The position numbers and the translations under genes are program-made. Source: Candidatus Liberibacter solanacearum CLso-ZC1 (lineage in GTDB: Bacteria; Pseudomonadota; Alphaproteobacteria; Rhizobiales; Rhizobiaceae). Taken from it: a DNA stretch of 64,000 bases. This document shows positions 37,484 to 46,134 of the stretch, one piece after another (position 1 is the first letter of the stretch; the number at the start of each line of letters is the position of its first letter). The stretch covers positions 806,001 through 870,000 of the forward strand of contig NC_014774.1 in NCBI RefSeq assembly GCF_000183665.1, in the 5' to 3' direction. The notes beneath the pieces are model-generated. The model made no database searches, was not told the DNA's origin, and worked only from the letters and a program-made list of their open reading frames with translations.

Positions 37484-38542
37484 CTATTTTTCTAATGATT
37501 CTATCATCAGGTTAAATGCTGTTTTAATAAGTTGATGAGTTGCTGTTGGAGCATTGGCTTCAACAGTCAAAATATGACGACAACGTCGCGCATGAGGAAA
37601 GCCATGAAACAAACCAATCATATGACGCGTAATGTGGGATAATTTTCCCCCTGCTTTGATATGGCGATCAGCATATTTACTCATAGAATCACTAATTTGT
37701 TTCCAAAAATCCTTATCTATTGTTTTCTTTTTAGGGGCAGATCCTGTTAAAGGATTCATAAAATATTCATCTACAGAAGCAAGAATAATACTATTTTGGT
37801 ATGCAGATCGACCGACCATAACACCATCTACATGAGGTAAGACCTGTAAGATTTGCTGCATATTGTCCAAACCACCATTAAGACCGATAAAAAGATCTGG
37901 ATTTTCCTTTTTGATTTCATAGATAATGTCATAATCAAGCTTTGGAATTTTGCGATTATCTTTGGGGGATAAACCACCGAGTATGGCCTTACGAGCATGG
38001 ATCCATATCCCTTTTACCCCTGATTGTTTGATAGATTTTATCAAATTTCGCAGAGCAATCGCAGGAATTTGATTATCAACCCCTATACGACACTTAACAG
38101 TTACCGGAATAGAAAGAGCATTCTGCATTGCTGCGATACAATCACCAACAGATTCAGGAGTGAGCATGAGACATGCTCCAAAAGATCCCGCATGAACATT
38201 AGGTGAAGGGCAACCAACATTGAAATTAATTTCATTATATCCAAAATCTTCAACAATTTTTGCTGACTCAACGAGTTTAGCAATATCAGAACCACCAATT
38301 TGCAAAGCAAGGGGCTTTTCTTCAGTACTAAAACCCAAAATATTCTGTCTATTTCCATATAAGATTGCATCAGCAACAATCATTTCTGTATAAAGAATAG
38401 CATTATTAGTTAATAACCGAGCAAAAAAACGGTAATGTCGATCAGTCCAATCAACCATTGGAGCGACACTAAAAACCTTAGCTGATCCATGGAGAAGAGA
38501 ATTGTTTTCTGGAAACTTCTGATCTAATACATATGCCAACAT
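37484..38542 (-). CDS. dusA: tRNA-dihydrouridine synthase A
   Basis: 352 residues. DusA reduces uridines at positions 20/20a of tRNA with FMN. The start APMVDWTDRHYRFFARLL, then TEMIVADAILYGN and INFNVGCPSPNVHAGSFGAC with the catalytic cysteine are the DusA signature. VKCRIGVDN, WIHARKAILGGLSPKDNRK and VMVGRSAYQNS follow. The gene starts at an ATG at 38542 and stands alone, convergent with the fabI duplicate. Confidence 0.95.
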   Translation of the reverse strand: MLAYVLDQKFPENNSLLHGSAKVFSVAPMVDWTDRHYRFFARLLTNNAILYTEMIVADAILYGNRQNILGFSTEEKPLALQIGGSDIAKLVESAKIVEDFGYNEINFNVGCPSPNVHAGSFGACLMLTPESVGDCIAAMQNALSIPVTVKCRIGVDNQIPAIALRNLIKSIKQSGVKGIWIHARKAILGGLSPKDNRKIPKLDYDIIYEIKKENPDLFIGLNGGLDNMQQILQVLPHVDGVMVGRSAYQNSIILASVDEYFMNPLTGSAPKKKTIDKDFWKQISDSMSKYADRHIKAGGKLSHITRHMIGLFHGFPHARRCRHILTVEANAPTATHQLIKTAFNLMIESLEK

Positions 38543-38689
38543 TCCCTCTATTCCTTAAAATTTTAATTAAAAAGCACTTTGTACACCATTTTTTCTCATC
38601 AAAAATACTATTTTGTTAGAAAATTGTAACAACATACTACATATCAATTTGTAAACTATTGATAATACGCTACTTTTAAGCCATTTTCT

Positions 38690-38709
38690 CACACCAAAAA
38701 CAAGGTGTG
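38690..38709. terminator. hairpin flanked by A/T runs
   Basis: CACACC (38690-38695) and GGTGTG (38704-38709), extended by TTTT on the left and AAAA on the right with one mismatch. It can work leftward for the small frames at 38766-39016. Confidence 0.45.
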
Positions 38710-38765
38710 AAAATACTATAATTTTCGTTATAGCAATCCCGCACCTTTTAGGTATCAGATTAACA

Positions 38766-38840
38766 CTAACTTTTCAACAATATCCCCGCGCCGAGACAAC
38801 CCAAAACCCCCTTAACTAAATCAATTAGAAGCTGTATCAT
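38766..38840 (-). pseudogene. deletion remnant of a phage lysozyme gene
   Basis: The frame MIQLLIDLVKGVLG begins like the lysozyme at 49419 (MPQLLIDLIKRLEG) and ends ATATTGTTGAAAAGTTAG, close to the intact lysozyme tail CTATTGTTGAAGAATTAG. All codons in between are missing. The simplest reading is an internal deletion that left 24 codons. It could instead be an unrelated small membrane peptide. Confidence 0.45.
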
Positions 38841-38851
38841 TGGTCTCAAAT

Positions 38852-39016
38852 CTATTTATGCTTATCGCTCTTGAAGCTTGGTATGGGGAACAAGAATAAT
38901 GAACAACATATGTTAATCACCTTATAGCTATTGTTTATAGCATGGCTTTTTTTAGCTTTTCTTGGTGTCTTAATATACGACCATTTCAAAAGAGAATAAG
39001 CGAAGACAAAACACAT
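38852..39016 (-). CDS. doubtful small ORF
   Basis: 54 codons from an ATG at 39016 with AAGAGG nine bases upstream. The translation starts MCFVFAYSLLKWSYIKTP, has a second hydrophobic part (INICCSLFLFPIP) and ends in a basic tail. The ribosome site is good but no family is recognised. It lies directly upstream of the lysozyme remnant. Confidence 0.3.
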   Translation of the reverse strand: MCFVFAYSLLKWSYIKTPRKAKKSHAINNSYKVINICCSLFLFPIPSFKSDKHK

Positions 39017-39096
39017 AAAAAACCTCTTTGCAAACGGCAAAACTCCAAGAAGTAGGAGGAAGAATAAGAAATGAATTTTAGTATCGGGTTAAAAAC

Positions 39097-39837
39097 CTAT
39101 TCGGTTGATTTATCGGAATTAATTAATTTATTTTGTTCAATCAAAGCAGGTAAAGTGAAAAGAATATGACAAAAAAGATGTACGAATTCAAAACATTCAT
39201 TGGCGTCCTCAATATGAGCTTCACCTTCATGCACAGCTTTATTGCCTGCTAAACGAATGTGATTAGACCACTCATAAAGCTCTCTGGTAATCAAGTTTTG
39301 TTCTCTAAGAGATTTTATTTTATTTTTAAGATTTATATTATTACTAAAATCTATGGCTTTTCCTTGATCATCCGTGATATTTTTAATGGCGGTCTCCAAT
39401 GCGGTACGGCACGCCGAAAGAATAACACTCGCATACCGAGGATTATTTTTGACCATAAGTTCTTTCGCAGAAAGCATATTATTAATAACCTCTTCTGGCC
39501 AACCTTGTGCAGATTCAATAAGAATAGTTGGTTTTGGGATAACTGTAAACATACGCTCGTTAATCATAGGTGCGGTGATGATTCGAGGGGCATCTATATG
39601 CCTATTAATATTTTGAATATAGTTCTCTTTAATACAGAGCTCTTCGTAAAGCATTTCTTTGAAAAGGAACAACGACAAGTTACCACAGCTCCTACAAGCC
39701 CCAACCGCATAAGCAGACAGATCGTCGTCATCTTTTATATATTTGGCAACACCCACATAACTCATATCATAACTCGGCTTTTGTTCATAGCAATGCCCGT
39801 ACCAGATATCCGAGTCTGAGCTTTCCCAAATTAACAT
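39097..39837 (-). CDS. DUF4145 (HEPN-like) domain protein
   Basis: 246 residues from the ATG at 39837, chosen for its GGAG site. The N-terminal part has a CRSCG pair that may bind zinc with a further ligand. From about residue 110 the sequence KELMVKNNPRYASVILSACR, then LKNKIKSLREQNLITRELYE and NKAVHEGEA is the DUF4145 pattern, a HEPN-like helical domain often found near restriction or other defence genes. The AVHE motif resembles the HEPN Rx4-6H region only loosely, so RNase activity is not claimed. It is divergent from a 79-codon gene. Confidence 0.7.
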   Translation of the reverse strand: MLIWESSDSDIWYGHCYEQKPSYDMSYVGVAKYIKDDDDLSAYAVGACRSCGNLSLFLFKEMLYEELCIKENYIQNINRHIDAPRIITAPMINERMFTVIPKPTILIESAQGWPEEVINNMLSAKELMVKNNPRYASVILSACRTALETAIKNITDDQGKAIDFSNNINLKNKIKSLREQNLITRELYEWSNHIRLAGNKAVHEGEAHIEDANECFEFVHLFCHILFTLPALIEQNKLINSDKSTE

Positions 39838-39870
39838 ATCGTATCTCCACCAAATGGGAGGAAGAAAAAA

Positions 39871-40110
39871 ATGAATATACAACTTTTAAATCAGGTTAGC
39901 GATATTTGCAACTACCATCATGGAAAACCAGATAAAACCCGTGTAGATATCTTAACACTTGTTGGAAGATATGGATCTCATGAGGTCTGTATGGCGTTAT
40001 TAGAGAACGCTGTTATTATCCATGCCCACCTCCACTTTTTACAAAAATATAAAGACGATCACGAGTTAAAAGAGTTATATCAAAAGTTACAAAGAAGTGG
40101 TGATGAATAA
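39871..40110 (+). CDS. 79-residue hypothetical protein beside DUF4145 gene
   Basis: It has a strong GGGAGGA site eight bases before the ATG. The protein is helical (IQLLNQVSDICNYHHG, SHEVCMALLENAVIIHAHLH, LKELYQKLQRSGDE) with no signal peptide or membrane segment. No family recognised. Its start lies 34 bases from the DUF4145 start on the other strand, so the two genes share one short control region. Confidence 0.6.
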   Translation: MNIQLLNQVSDICNYHHGKPDKTRVDILTLVGRYGSHEVCMALLENAVIIHAHLHFLQKYKDDHELKELYQKLQRSGDE

Positions 40111-40231
40111 TTATTCTAATATTCGTAAGTTCGATTTTAGTAACTATAATTCTAATTGAGACTATTAAAGACCGTTGGGATGAATGGAAATGAGTACAAG
40201 GAATTAAAAGCCATACGAAAAGACAAGAACC

Positions 40232-40333
40232 ATGAGTAAAGAACTTACAAAACTAGAAAAAGCCAAATTAGCGTTTAATCTCATACTCTTCTTTGGAATT
40301 GTTGGGATGATGTGTTGGTGGAAGTGGAAATGA
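40232..40333 (+). CDS. putative 33-residue membrane peptide
   Basis: MSKELTKLEKAKLAFNLILF continues with FGIVGMMCWWKWK and a stop. A charged N-terminal helix is followed by one membrane segment and a basic end. The ribosome site is weak. Size and form fit a phage or toxin-like peptide, but nothing shows function. Confidence 0.3.
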   Translation: MSKELTKLEKAKLAFNLILFFGIVGMMCWWKWK

Positions 40334-40371
40334 CGGTAGGTATCATGATTTATTGTTTCCTTTCAAAATAT

Positions 40372-40650
40372 CTAAGATGTTTTCTCGCCACTTGATGCTT
40401 TGGACGATTGATCCTTTAACTTCTCTAGCAAAGATTGCATACGTGAAATTAAGATTTTTAATTGTCTCTTTCCGTAAATGTAATCATCGTTCCAATCATC
40501 AGCTTCCCAGGTTTCTTCATCGTCGCAGACCTCACGCAAATGAGAGTTGAGACATCTTACTAACGTATCTACATCCCACTGAGAGTCGTAATTCTCAAAT
40601 AAAGCTTCAAAGCAATCGCCAAACAGTCGAAGACTGCAATTGTTCTGCAA
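40372..40650 (-). CDS. hypothetical acidic protein, start uncertain
   Basis: 92 residues from a TTG; the frame stays open further upstream without an ATG, so the true N-terminus is probably lost or uses a rare start. Composition is acidic in the middle (CDDEETWEADDWNDDY) and helical at the end (LISRMQSLLEKLKDQ). No family recognised. It lies convergent with the 33-residue peptide. Confidence 0.45.
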   Translation of the reverse strand: MQNNCSLRLFGDCFEALFENYDSQWDVDTLVRCLNSHLREVCDDEETWEADDWNDDYIYGKRQLKILISRMQSLLEKLKDQSSKASSGEKTS

Positions 40651-40899
40651 ATTAAAAATGTCATTAGAAACTCTAAGAATAGTATTTAATTTAAAATATA
40701 GACCCTTTAAACTACGGTTTTAACCCATTTGAGTAATACTAACACGACCTTCGCAACCACTTAATAAATAAAATTATAGAACTGAAACGGTTATTTGCCA
40801 AGAAAAATGGCTTAAAGATTATTCACAGTTATGCCCTAGCCAAGTGATTTAGGGTATCCTATTATGAAGTTAAAGGCTAAATACGTTAAAAGTGAGAGA

Positions 40900-40999
40900 G
40901 CTAGAATGTGAGAAGAGTACAAACCTCTAGCGATAGCTAAGTGGTCATCGAACAAATCAAAGAAGCATCTTAAAATCACCCCCGCCCTTTAAAGGCGGG
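40900..40999 (+). ncRNA. structured leader, copy 1
   Basis: GCTAGA (40900-40905) can pair with TCTAGC (40926-40931). CCCGCC (40981-40986) pairs with GGCGGG (40994-40999) around a CTTTAAA loop, a GC-rich hairpin in AT-rich DNA. No T-run follows, so it is a leader structure rather than a terminator. It ends 33 bases before the lipoprotein start. Confidence 0.4.
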
Positions 41000-41032
41000 A
41001 ATAATTTATTACAACCATAAAGTGTAAGAAAA

Positions 41033-41257
41033 ATGTATCAAATGAAAACTAAAACATTTTTAATAGCATCAACTTTAATCACCAGTGGCTTATTAGCTGG
41101 TTGTGATTTGGCGGATGAATCAAATAAGCTTACTCCTGATCAAATCTGTGATGGCATCGTCAAGCTTACTAAAAAAGAACAGGACGAGCTACACATTAAG
41201 TTAAAAAAGAAGTACGAAGAACATCTTAAGACAGGTGCGAAAATATATGGTAATTAA
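41033..41257 (+). CDS. small lipoprotein, copy 1
   Basis: 74 residues, or 71 if the third ATG codon downstream (41042) is used. A basic start, hydrophobic core and lipobox LLAG-C give an acylated cysteine after cleavage by signal peptidase II. The mature part is about 50 residues, charged and helical (LTKKEQDELHIKLKKKYEEH). The residue after the cysteine is Asp, which in E. coli is an inner-membrane retention signal. No family is recognised. It has a near-identical second copy 383 bases on. Confidence 0.75.
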   Translation: MYQMKTKTFLIASTLITSGLLAGCDLADESNKLTPDQICDGIVKLTKKEQDELHIKLKKKYEEHLKTGAKIYGN

Positions 41258-41281
41258 ATCAAATACGTTAAAAGTGAGAGA

Positions 41282-41381
41282 GCTAGAATGTGAGAAGAGT
41301 ACAAACCTCTAGCGATAGCTAAGTGGTCATCGAACAAATCAAAGAAGCATCTTAAAATCACCCCCGCCCTTTAAAGGCGGG
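41282..41381 (+). ncRNA. structured leader, copy 2
   Basis: Same elements as copy 1: GCTAGA (41282-41287) with TCTAGC (41308-41313), CCCGCC (41363-41368) with GGCGGG (41376-41381). Keeping both stems while the gene parts diverged points to selection. Confidence 0.4.
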
Positions 41382-41415
41382 AATAATTCAGTCCAACTAT
41401 AAAGTTATAAGGAAA

Positions 41416-41640
41416 ATGTATCAAATGAAAACTAAAACATTTTTAATAGCATCAACTTTAATCACCAGTGGCTTATTAGCTGGTTGTGATTTGGCGGATG
41501 AACCAAAGAAGCTAAATCCTGATCAAATCTGTGATGCCATTTGCAATCTTACTACAAAACAACAGGAAGAACTACAAAGTAAGGTAGATAAGAAATACGA
41601 AGAACATCTTAAGACAGGTGCGAAAATATCTAGTGATTAA
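41416..41640 (+). CDS. small lipoprotein, copy 2
   Basis: 74 residues with the identical signal peptide and lipobox LLAG-C as copy 1. The mature region differs: it has ICDAICNLTTKQQEELQSKV in place of the first copy's lysine-rich stretch, but ends with the same EEHLKTGAKI. The changes keep the frame and length, so both copies look functional. AAGGAAA precedes the start. A strong terminator follows. Confidence 0.75.
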   Translation: MYQMKTKTFLIASTLITSGLLAGCDLADEPKKLNPDQICDAICNLTTKQQEELQSKVDKKYEEHLKTGAKISSD

Positions 41641-41645
41641 ATCAA

Positions 41646-41679
41646 AAAAGCCCCTTGAGAAGAATATCAGGGGGCTTTT
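41646..41679 (+). terminator. rho-independent terminator after the lipoprotein pair
   Basis: AAAAGCCCCTTGA and TCAGGGGGCTTTT form a 13-bp stem with one T-G wobble. T residues close the stem. Confidence 0.8.
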
Positions 41680-41696
41680 AAGCAACAAATAAATGG

Positions 41697-42286
41697 GTGT
41701 TAGAAAGAAACATTGTTAAAGCTGATTCTACTGTAGGCGTAAAATCACCTAAATTAAAGATTAAAGAATTTGTAACATGGATGATAGAGAATATAGAACA
41801 GTATAGACGATTTCATCCAATAGGTACGAAAGCTAGGTTAGCTATGGAGATGATGTTGTTTCTTGGGTTAAGACGATCGGATGTTATGAGAGTAGGAAAA
41901 CAACATATTAAAGATGGTTTTTTTCGATCCAAACTAAAAAGAAAGGAACACATGTTACTATACCAATAGCTAGGAAGCCACACAGTACACAGGAAAAGTA
42001 TTCTTAACATCTCCATCAGGTATAAAGTACGCAAACGAGGAGTCGTTCGTAATATAATATGGTTTAAAAACCAATGTAAAAAAGCAGATTTGCCTAACCA
42101 GTGTACAGCACACGGATTAAGAAAAGCGGGAGCGACGATTATGGCGAATGCAGGTGTACGTTCTCATGAATTAATGGCGATGTACGGATGATAGAAACTA
42201 GCTATGGCTGAGATATATATACGAAGGAGGTAGATAATAAAAAACTGTCCTCAAATGCTATTGAATTATTGTCAAAAAGCATATAA
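41697..42286 (+). pseudogene. broken tyrosine recombinase (phage integrase)
   Basis: The first frame gives GTKARLAMEMMLFLGLRRSD with the first catalytic Arg, then stops after position 41969. In other frames the rest of the catalytic domain can be followed: VTIPIARKPHS, CTAHGLRKAG with the H-x-x-R pair, ELMAMYG, and AEIY with the nucleophile Tyr, ending ...SKSI at 42286. At least two frameshifts and two stops break it. Only the C-terminal half remains. It marks this island as former phage or integrative DNA. Confidence 0.85.
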
Positions 42287-42616
42287 AAAGTATAAGAGAC
42301 GTATAAAAAAAAGCGTGAAATCAACAATGTGAAGATGTAAGGTTTAAAGCTTAAGTTATTGACTTTACAGTATTTTTATAAATAATCAATATAGGATTCT
42401 ATAAACAACACAGTGTTATATTTGATTTTATCTTAGGATAATGATTTTCCAAACCCTTGTTTTGCAATTATTTGATATGTTTTTGTTGGTATTATTCGCA
42501 AATTTATCCTCCATCTCATATTAGGATTCATTGGCTATAAAATGGCAAAATTTTTTTGATCCATCTAGATAGCAATATATACACACGGAATACATCACGT
42601 GTTAAGAGGAGGTTGA
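42287..42616. other. gap before ulaA, no gene seen
   Basis: 330 bases with the promoter region of ulaA. No tRNA-like fold and no repeat of the opposite island edge was found, so an attachment site cannot be placed. Confidence 0.4.
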
Positions 42617-43990
42617 ATGCCTTTTATTGAGAATTTTTTCAGTTTTTTTCATCATCAAATATTGACCAAGCCTTCTTTTATGCTTGGTATTATTGTCATG
42701 TTAGGGAATATTCTACTTGGCAAAAAGATTATCTTTATTATTTCCTCTACGATTCAAACGATTGTTGGATTCCTTCTCCTGCGGGTAGGAGCTGATATTC
42801 TTGTCAATAAATCCAAAGCTATCATTACCAAAATTTCTATCATCCATCATATTGATGGCTTAATTATTGATCCTTATGTTTTTATGTTTTCCTGCATAGC
42901 ATCTTTAGGAGAAAAATACAGTTTTGTCGGCTATACTGTTTTGATAGCGTTCATGCTAAATATTCTCATGGTTATTCTGCGTCGTTTAACTGGAATTCGA
43001 ACAATTATACTCAACGGAGAAGTCATGTTTCAACAGGCTGGACTGATTTTCATTTTCTTTCATATAGCCTTACAAACAGATATATGGCAATCCGTCGCCT
43101 ATTCATCCTGTCTTTTAGCATTATACTGGGGAATAACCTCTAATATATTATATAAACCGACTCAAGAAATAACAAATAATGCTGGTTTTTCTATTGGACA
43201 TCAACAGCAAGTAGCATCTTGGCTTGCTTATAAAATAGCTCCTTATTTGGGCAATAAATCAGAAAACATTAATTCTCTCAAACTATCCAAATGGCTTCTT
43301 TTATTTAATAATTACGTTATTGCTACAGGCATTGTTATGACCCTATTTTGGGGAGTGGCATTATTATCTCTCGGTACTGACGTAATTCAAGAAATGGCTG
43401 GAAAAACACACTGGACACTGTATATTTTAGAAACAGGCATGCTCTTTTCTGTCGGTATTGTTATTATTATGCAAGGAGTGTCAATGTTCGTCAAAGAGCT
43501 TACTATTTCGTTTAAAGGAATTTCGCAATCTCTTATTCCGGGGGCGATTCTAGCTATTGATTGCTCTGCGATTTATGGATTTGCTCCCAATGCATTAATA
43601 TGGGGATTTTTGTGGGGAGCCATCGGCCAAATATCAGCAATTTTTATGATGATATTCTTTCGTTTTTCTTTGTTAATTATCCCTGGCTTTATTCCCATGT
43701 TTTTTTCTAATGCGACAATAGGAATTTTTGCCAATCATTACGGAGGATGGCGCGCAGCATCTATAATTTGTTTTTTTATGGGAATAATTGAAATTCTTGG
43801 TAGTGTTTGGGCTCTTAAACTGGCGAAAACGGATAGTTGGATGGGAATGGCAGATTGGTCTCTTTTAGCACCATTTATTATGCAAGGATTTCAATGGAGT
43901 CGCTTTTTCATCATTTTCATTCTCTTATTTGCCATTGTTTATATGTTTCATGCTCGCCGTCAACTCAATCATGAAAAAAGACCTGATTAA
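42617..43990 (+). CDS. ulaA: PTS ascorbate-type permease EIIC (UlaA/SgaT)
   Basis: 457 residues, about 11 membrane segments. The start FMLGIIVMLGNILLGKK, then IQTIVGFLLLRVGADILVNK, and IPGAILAIDCSAIYGFAPNA-like text belong to the UlaA family, which imports L-ascorbate with phosphorylation by EIIA and EIIB. A GAGGAGG site precedes the ATG. No EIIA, EIIB or metabolic genes lie beside it, so transport without the full PTS, or a different substrate, is possible. A pair of GWRAAS and WMGMADW segments near the C-terminus is as in the family. Confidence 0.88.
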   Translation: MPFIENFFSFFHHQILTKPSFMLGIIVMLGNILLGKKIIFIISSTIQTIVGFLLLRVGADILVNKSKAIITKISIIHHIDGLIIDPYVFMFSCIASLGEKYSFVGYTVLIAFMLNILMVILRRLTGIRTIILNGEVMFQQAGLIFIFFHIALQTDIWQSVAYSSCLLALYWGITSNILYKPTQEITNNAGFSIGHQQQVASWLAYKIAPYLGNKSENINSLKLSKWLLLFNNYVIATGIVMTLFWGVALLSLGTDVIQEMAGKTHWTLYILETGMLFSVGIVIIMQGVSMFVKELTISFKGISQSLIPGAILAIDCSAIYGFAPNALIWGFLWGAIGQISAIFMMIFFRFSLLIIPGFIPMFFSNATIGIFANHYGGWRAASIICFFMGIIEILGSVWALKLAKTDSWMGMADWSLLAPFIMQGFQWSRFFIIFILLFAIVYMFHARRQLNHEKRPD

Positions 43991-44496
43991 TCCTCATGAT
44001 GAATGATATCTTTATTTAAATAATAAAATTTTATATAATTCGCTGCTTAACAAGAGTAAAAAACTGTTGTTAGAGAAATAGGGGCAACATTAGAAGCGAT
44101 GCTGAGAACAAATGGAATCCTTTTAAATGTTTACACCTTACGTGAAAGTAACACCGAACCACTTCAGTCTTTTTTAGATTTAATTACAATTTTATGTGTA
44201 ATGAACTAACAAAAACTATTGGCTTAGAATATAATATTACTGATCACATTTTTTCAAAGATATTTATTGGTATGACACCAAAATATTATTTGGGCAATGT
44301 ATCGCTGGGATATAGATTATAAAAAATAAACTCTCTCATTATCTATGATGAAGGAAAATGAATTTGACAATTTTTATTGTCCTCCCAATCTACTGTTTAT
44401 GAAATAAAAGCTACCTATAAGATAATAGAGGTAAGTCTTATTGTTTTTTATTCTCGTGATCATCCTCCAAGGATATAGAAGTGCGAAAGATATGAT
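43991..44496. other. gap with outer-membrane protein remnant
   Basis: The 506-base gap between ulaA and phrB holds the barrel fragment at 44167-44322 and, further left, the broken upstream part of that gene (frames with several stops). The promoter of phrB must be near 44400-44490. Confidence 0.5.
44167..44322 (+). pseudogene. C-terminal remnant of an outer-membrane barrel protein
   Basis: The frame ending at 44322 reads TIGLEYNITDHIFSKIFIG followed by KYYLGNVSLGYRL. The pattern G.EY..TD.I and the end VSLGYRL are those of small Rhizobiales barrel proteins. Upstream the frame is interrupted. It is a degraded relative of the barrel gene at 7135. Confidence 0.45.
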
Positions 44497-45930
44497 ATGA
44501 GCGTTCATCTCGTTTGGCTACGCAACGATCTTCGTATTACAGATAACAAGGCACTTTATGCTGCTTGTAAAAATCCAAATGCAAAAGTAATTGCCGTTTT
44601 TATTGCCACACCACAACAATGGAACCAACATGGAATGTCGGCACGTCAAGCTACTTTTATCTATGCCACGCTTTTACAAGTACAGCAATCCCTTTCTAAG
44701 AGAGGAATTGTTCTCCAATATCACCAATGTTCTCATTTTGATGATGCGATAAAATGGTTAGATGTTTATTGCCAAGAAAAAAAAGTAACCGAACTTTTTT
44801 ACAATCGCCAATATGAAATTAATGAACATCGTCGTGATCAGGAATTAGAACGACGCCTAAAGAATAGAGTTATTTGTAGAGGATTTGATGACAGTGTTCT
44901 TCTTCCACCAGGTAAAATATTCAATCGAGCCTGCGAAATGTACAAGATATATACACCATTTCGCAAAGAATTTATCCAAAATTTAACTCAATCAGATCTG
45001 CGTTCTGTTCCAGCCCCTACAATTCGTCAAACTGGACCTGTCATCCTAACAAAAGTTCCTCTATATTTTGATTATCCTTTTCAGGAAGTAGATCCTATTT
45101 TCCCTATTGGAGAATACAACGCATTACAGATTTTGCGCAAATTTTGTAAAGAAAAAGTACAATATTATGTTGAACAACGAGATATCCCCGCCATTCAAGG
45201 GACGAGTCATTTATCCCCCTATTTATCTATTGGAGCTCTTTCTCCTCGCCAATGTTGGAATAGATTAAATGTAGAATTTTCAGATGTACTTATCAAAACC
45301 AATAGCGGTGCTTTTAGTTGGCTTAATGAACTGATATGGCGTGAATTTTATCATCATTTAATTGTGTTTTATCCTTCTTTATGCACGGGCAAACCCTTTA
45401 TTCAATGGACTGATAAAATAGAGTGGAACAATGACCCACGAGCTTTAGAAGTATGGAAACAAGGTAATACAGGGTTTCCTCTTGTTGATGCAGCAATGCG
45501 TCAACTCAATACAATGGGATGGATGCATAATCGTCTACGCATGATCACAGCAAGTTTTTTGGTAAAAGATCTTTTGATAGATTGGCGGATAGGAGAAAAA
45601 TATTTTATGTCGCAATTATTAGACGGTAATTTAGCGTCAAATAACGGAGGATGGCAATGGGCAGCTTCTACGGGACATGATTCTGTTCCTTACTTTCGTA
45701 TTTTTAATCCTACTACCCAAGGAAAGCGTTTTGATCCCAAAGGTATTTTTATACGTCAATGGTTACCTGAACTCAAAAATGTTCCTGACCAATACATTCA
45801 TACTCCCCACAATTGGATTGATAACAAGAATACAATTCATCCTTATCCTCATCCAATAGTTGACCACAAACAAGCTCGTCAACACACTATTAGCAAGTAT
45901 TCTATCGCCCAAAAACAATCAATAGCATAA
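44497..45930 (+). CDS. phrB: deoxyribodipyrimidine photolyase, class I
   Basis: 477 residues. It repairs UV-made cyclobutane pyrimidine dimers with light. The N-terminal antenna domain begins HLVWLRNDLRITDNKALYAA. The FAD domain has QGTSHLSPYLSIGALSPRQC, LNELIWREFYHHLI, MRQLNTMGWMHNRLRMI and NNGGWQWAASTGHDSVPYFR with the Trp and Asn residues for FAD and electron transfer. The order and length are normal. The upstream ribosome site is weak. Confidence 0.93.
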   Translation: MSVHLVWLRNDLRITDNKALYAACKNPNAKVIAVFIATPQQWNQHGMSARQATFIYATLLQVQQSLSKRGIVLQYHQCSHFDDAIKWLDVYCQEKKVTELFYNRQYEINEHRRDQELERRLKNRVICRGFDDSVLLPPGKIFNRACEMYKIYTPFRKEFIQNLTQSDLRSVPAPTIRQTGPVILTKVPLYFDYPFQEVDPIFPIGEYNALQILRKFCKEKVQYYVEQRDIPAIQGTSHLSPYLSIGALSPRQCWNRLNVEFSDVLIKTNSGAFSWLNELIWREFYHHLIVFYPSLCTGKPFIQWTDKIEWNNDPRALEVWKQGNTGFPLVDAAMRQLNTMGWMHNRLRMITASFLVKDLLIDWRIGEKYFMSQLLDGNLASNNGGWQWAASTGHDSVPYFRIFNPTTQGKRFDPKGIFIRQWLPELKNVPDQYIHTPHNWIDNKNTIHPYPHPIVDHKQARQHTISKYSIAQKQSIA

Positions 45931-46134
45931 CAATTTTTTTCCTTTTCCCAAAGAAATAGTAGCCTTTTTATAGCAAAAATATAGCTAAATCAATAATAAT
46001 TTTATGATCAGTAACATAAAAAATTAAGTTCTTGATAATAAAATGCTTGATTGCTATTATTTGCCATGTCTGCCTCAAGACTATTAAAAAAAATATTTGT
46101 ATTAATATATTTCAGCATTACAGAAAGAGAAAAC

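Larger units (their letters stand above)
40879..41643 (+). repeat. tandem duplication: leader plus lipoprotein, two units of about 382 bp
   Basis: The segment starting AAATACGTTAAAAGTGAG at 40879 recurs at 41261. Each copy carries a 120-base non-coding leader and a lipoprotein gene. The leader is nearly identical in both copies, while the second half of the genes differs at many sites. The second unit ends with a terminator. Confidence 0.95.

Noticed and set aside
39259..39819. 186-codon rightward frame opposite the DUF4145 gene
   Set aside because: Despite its length the composition is that of an antisense frame, and the leftward frame has a recognised domain and ribosome site.
42287..42616. 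Possible tRNA attachment site beside the broken integrase
   Set aside because: No cloverleaf, TTC-loop or CCA-end pattern could be made out.
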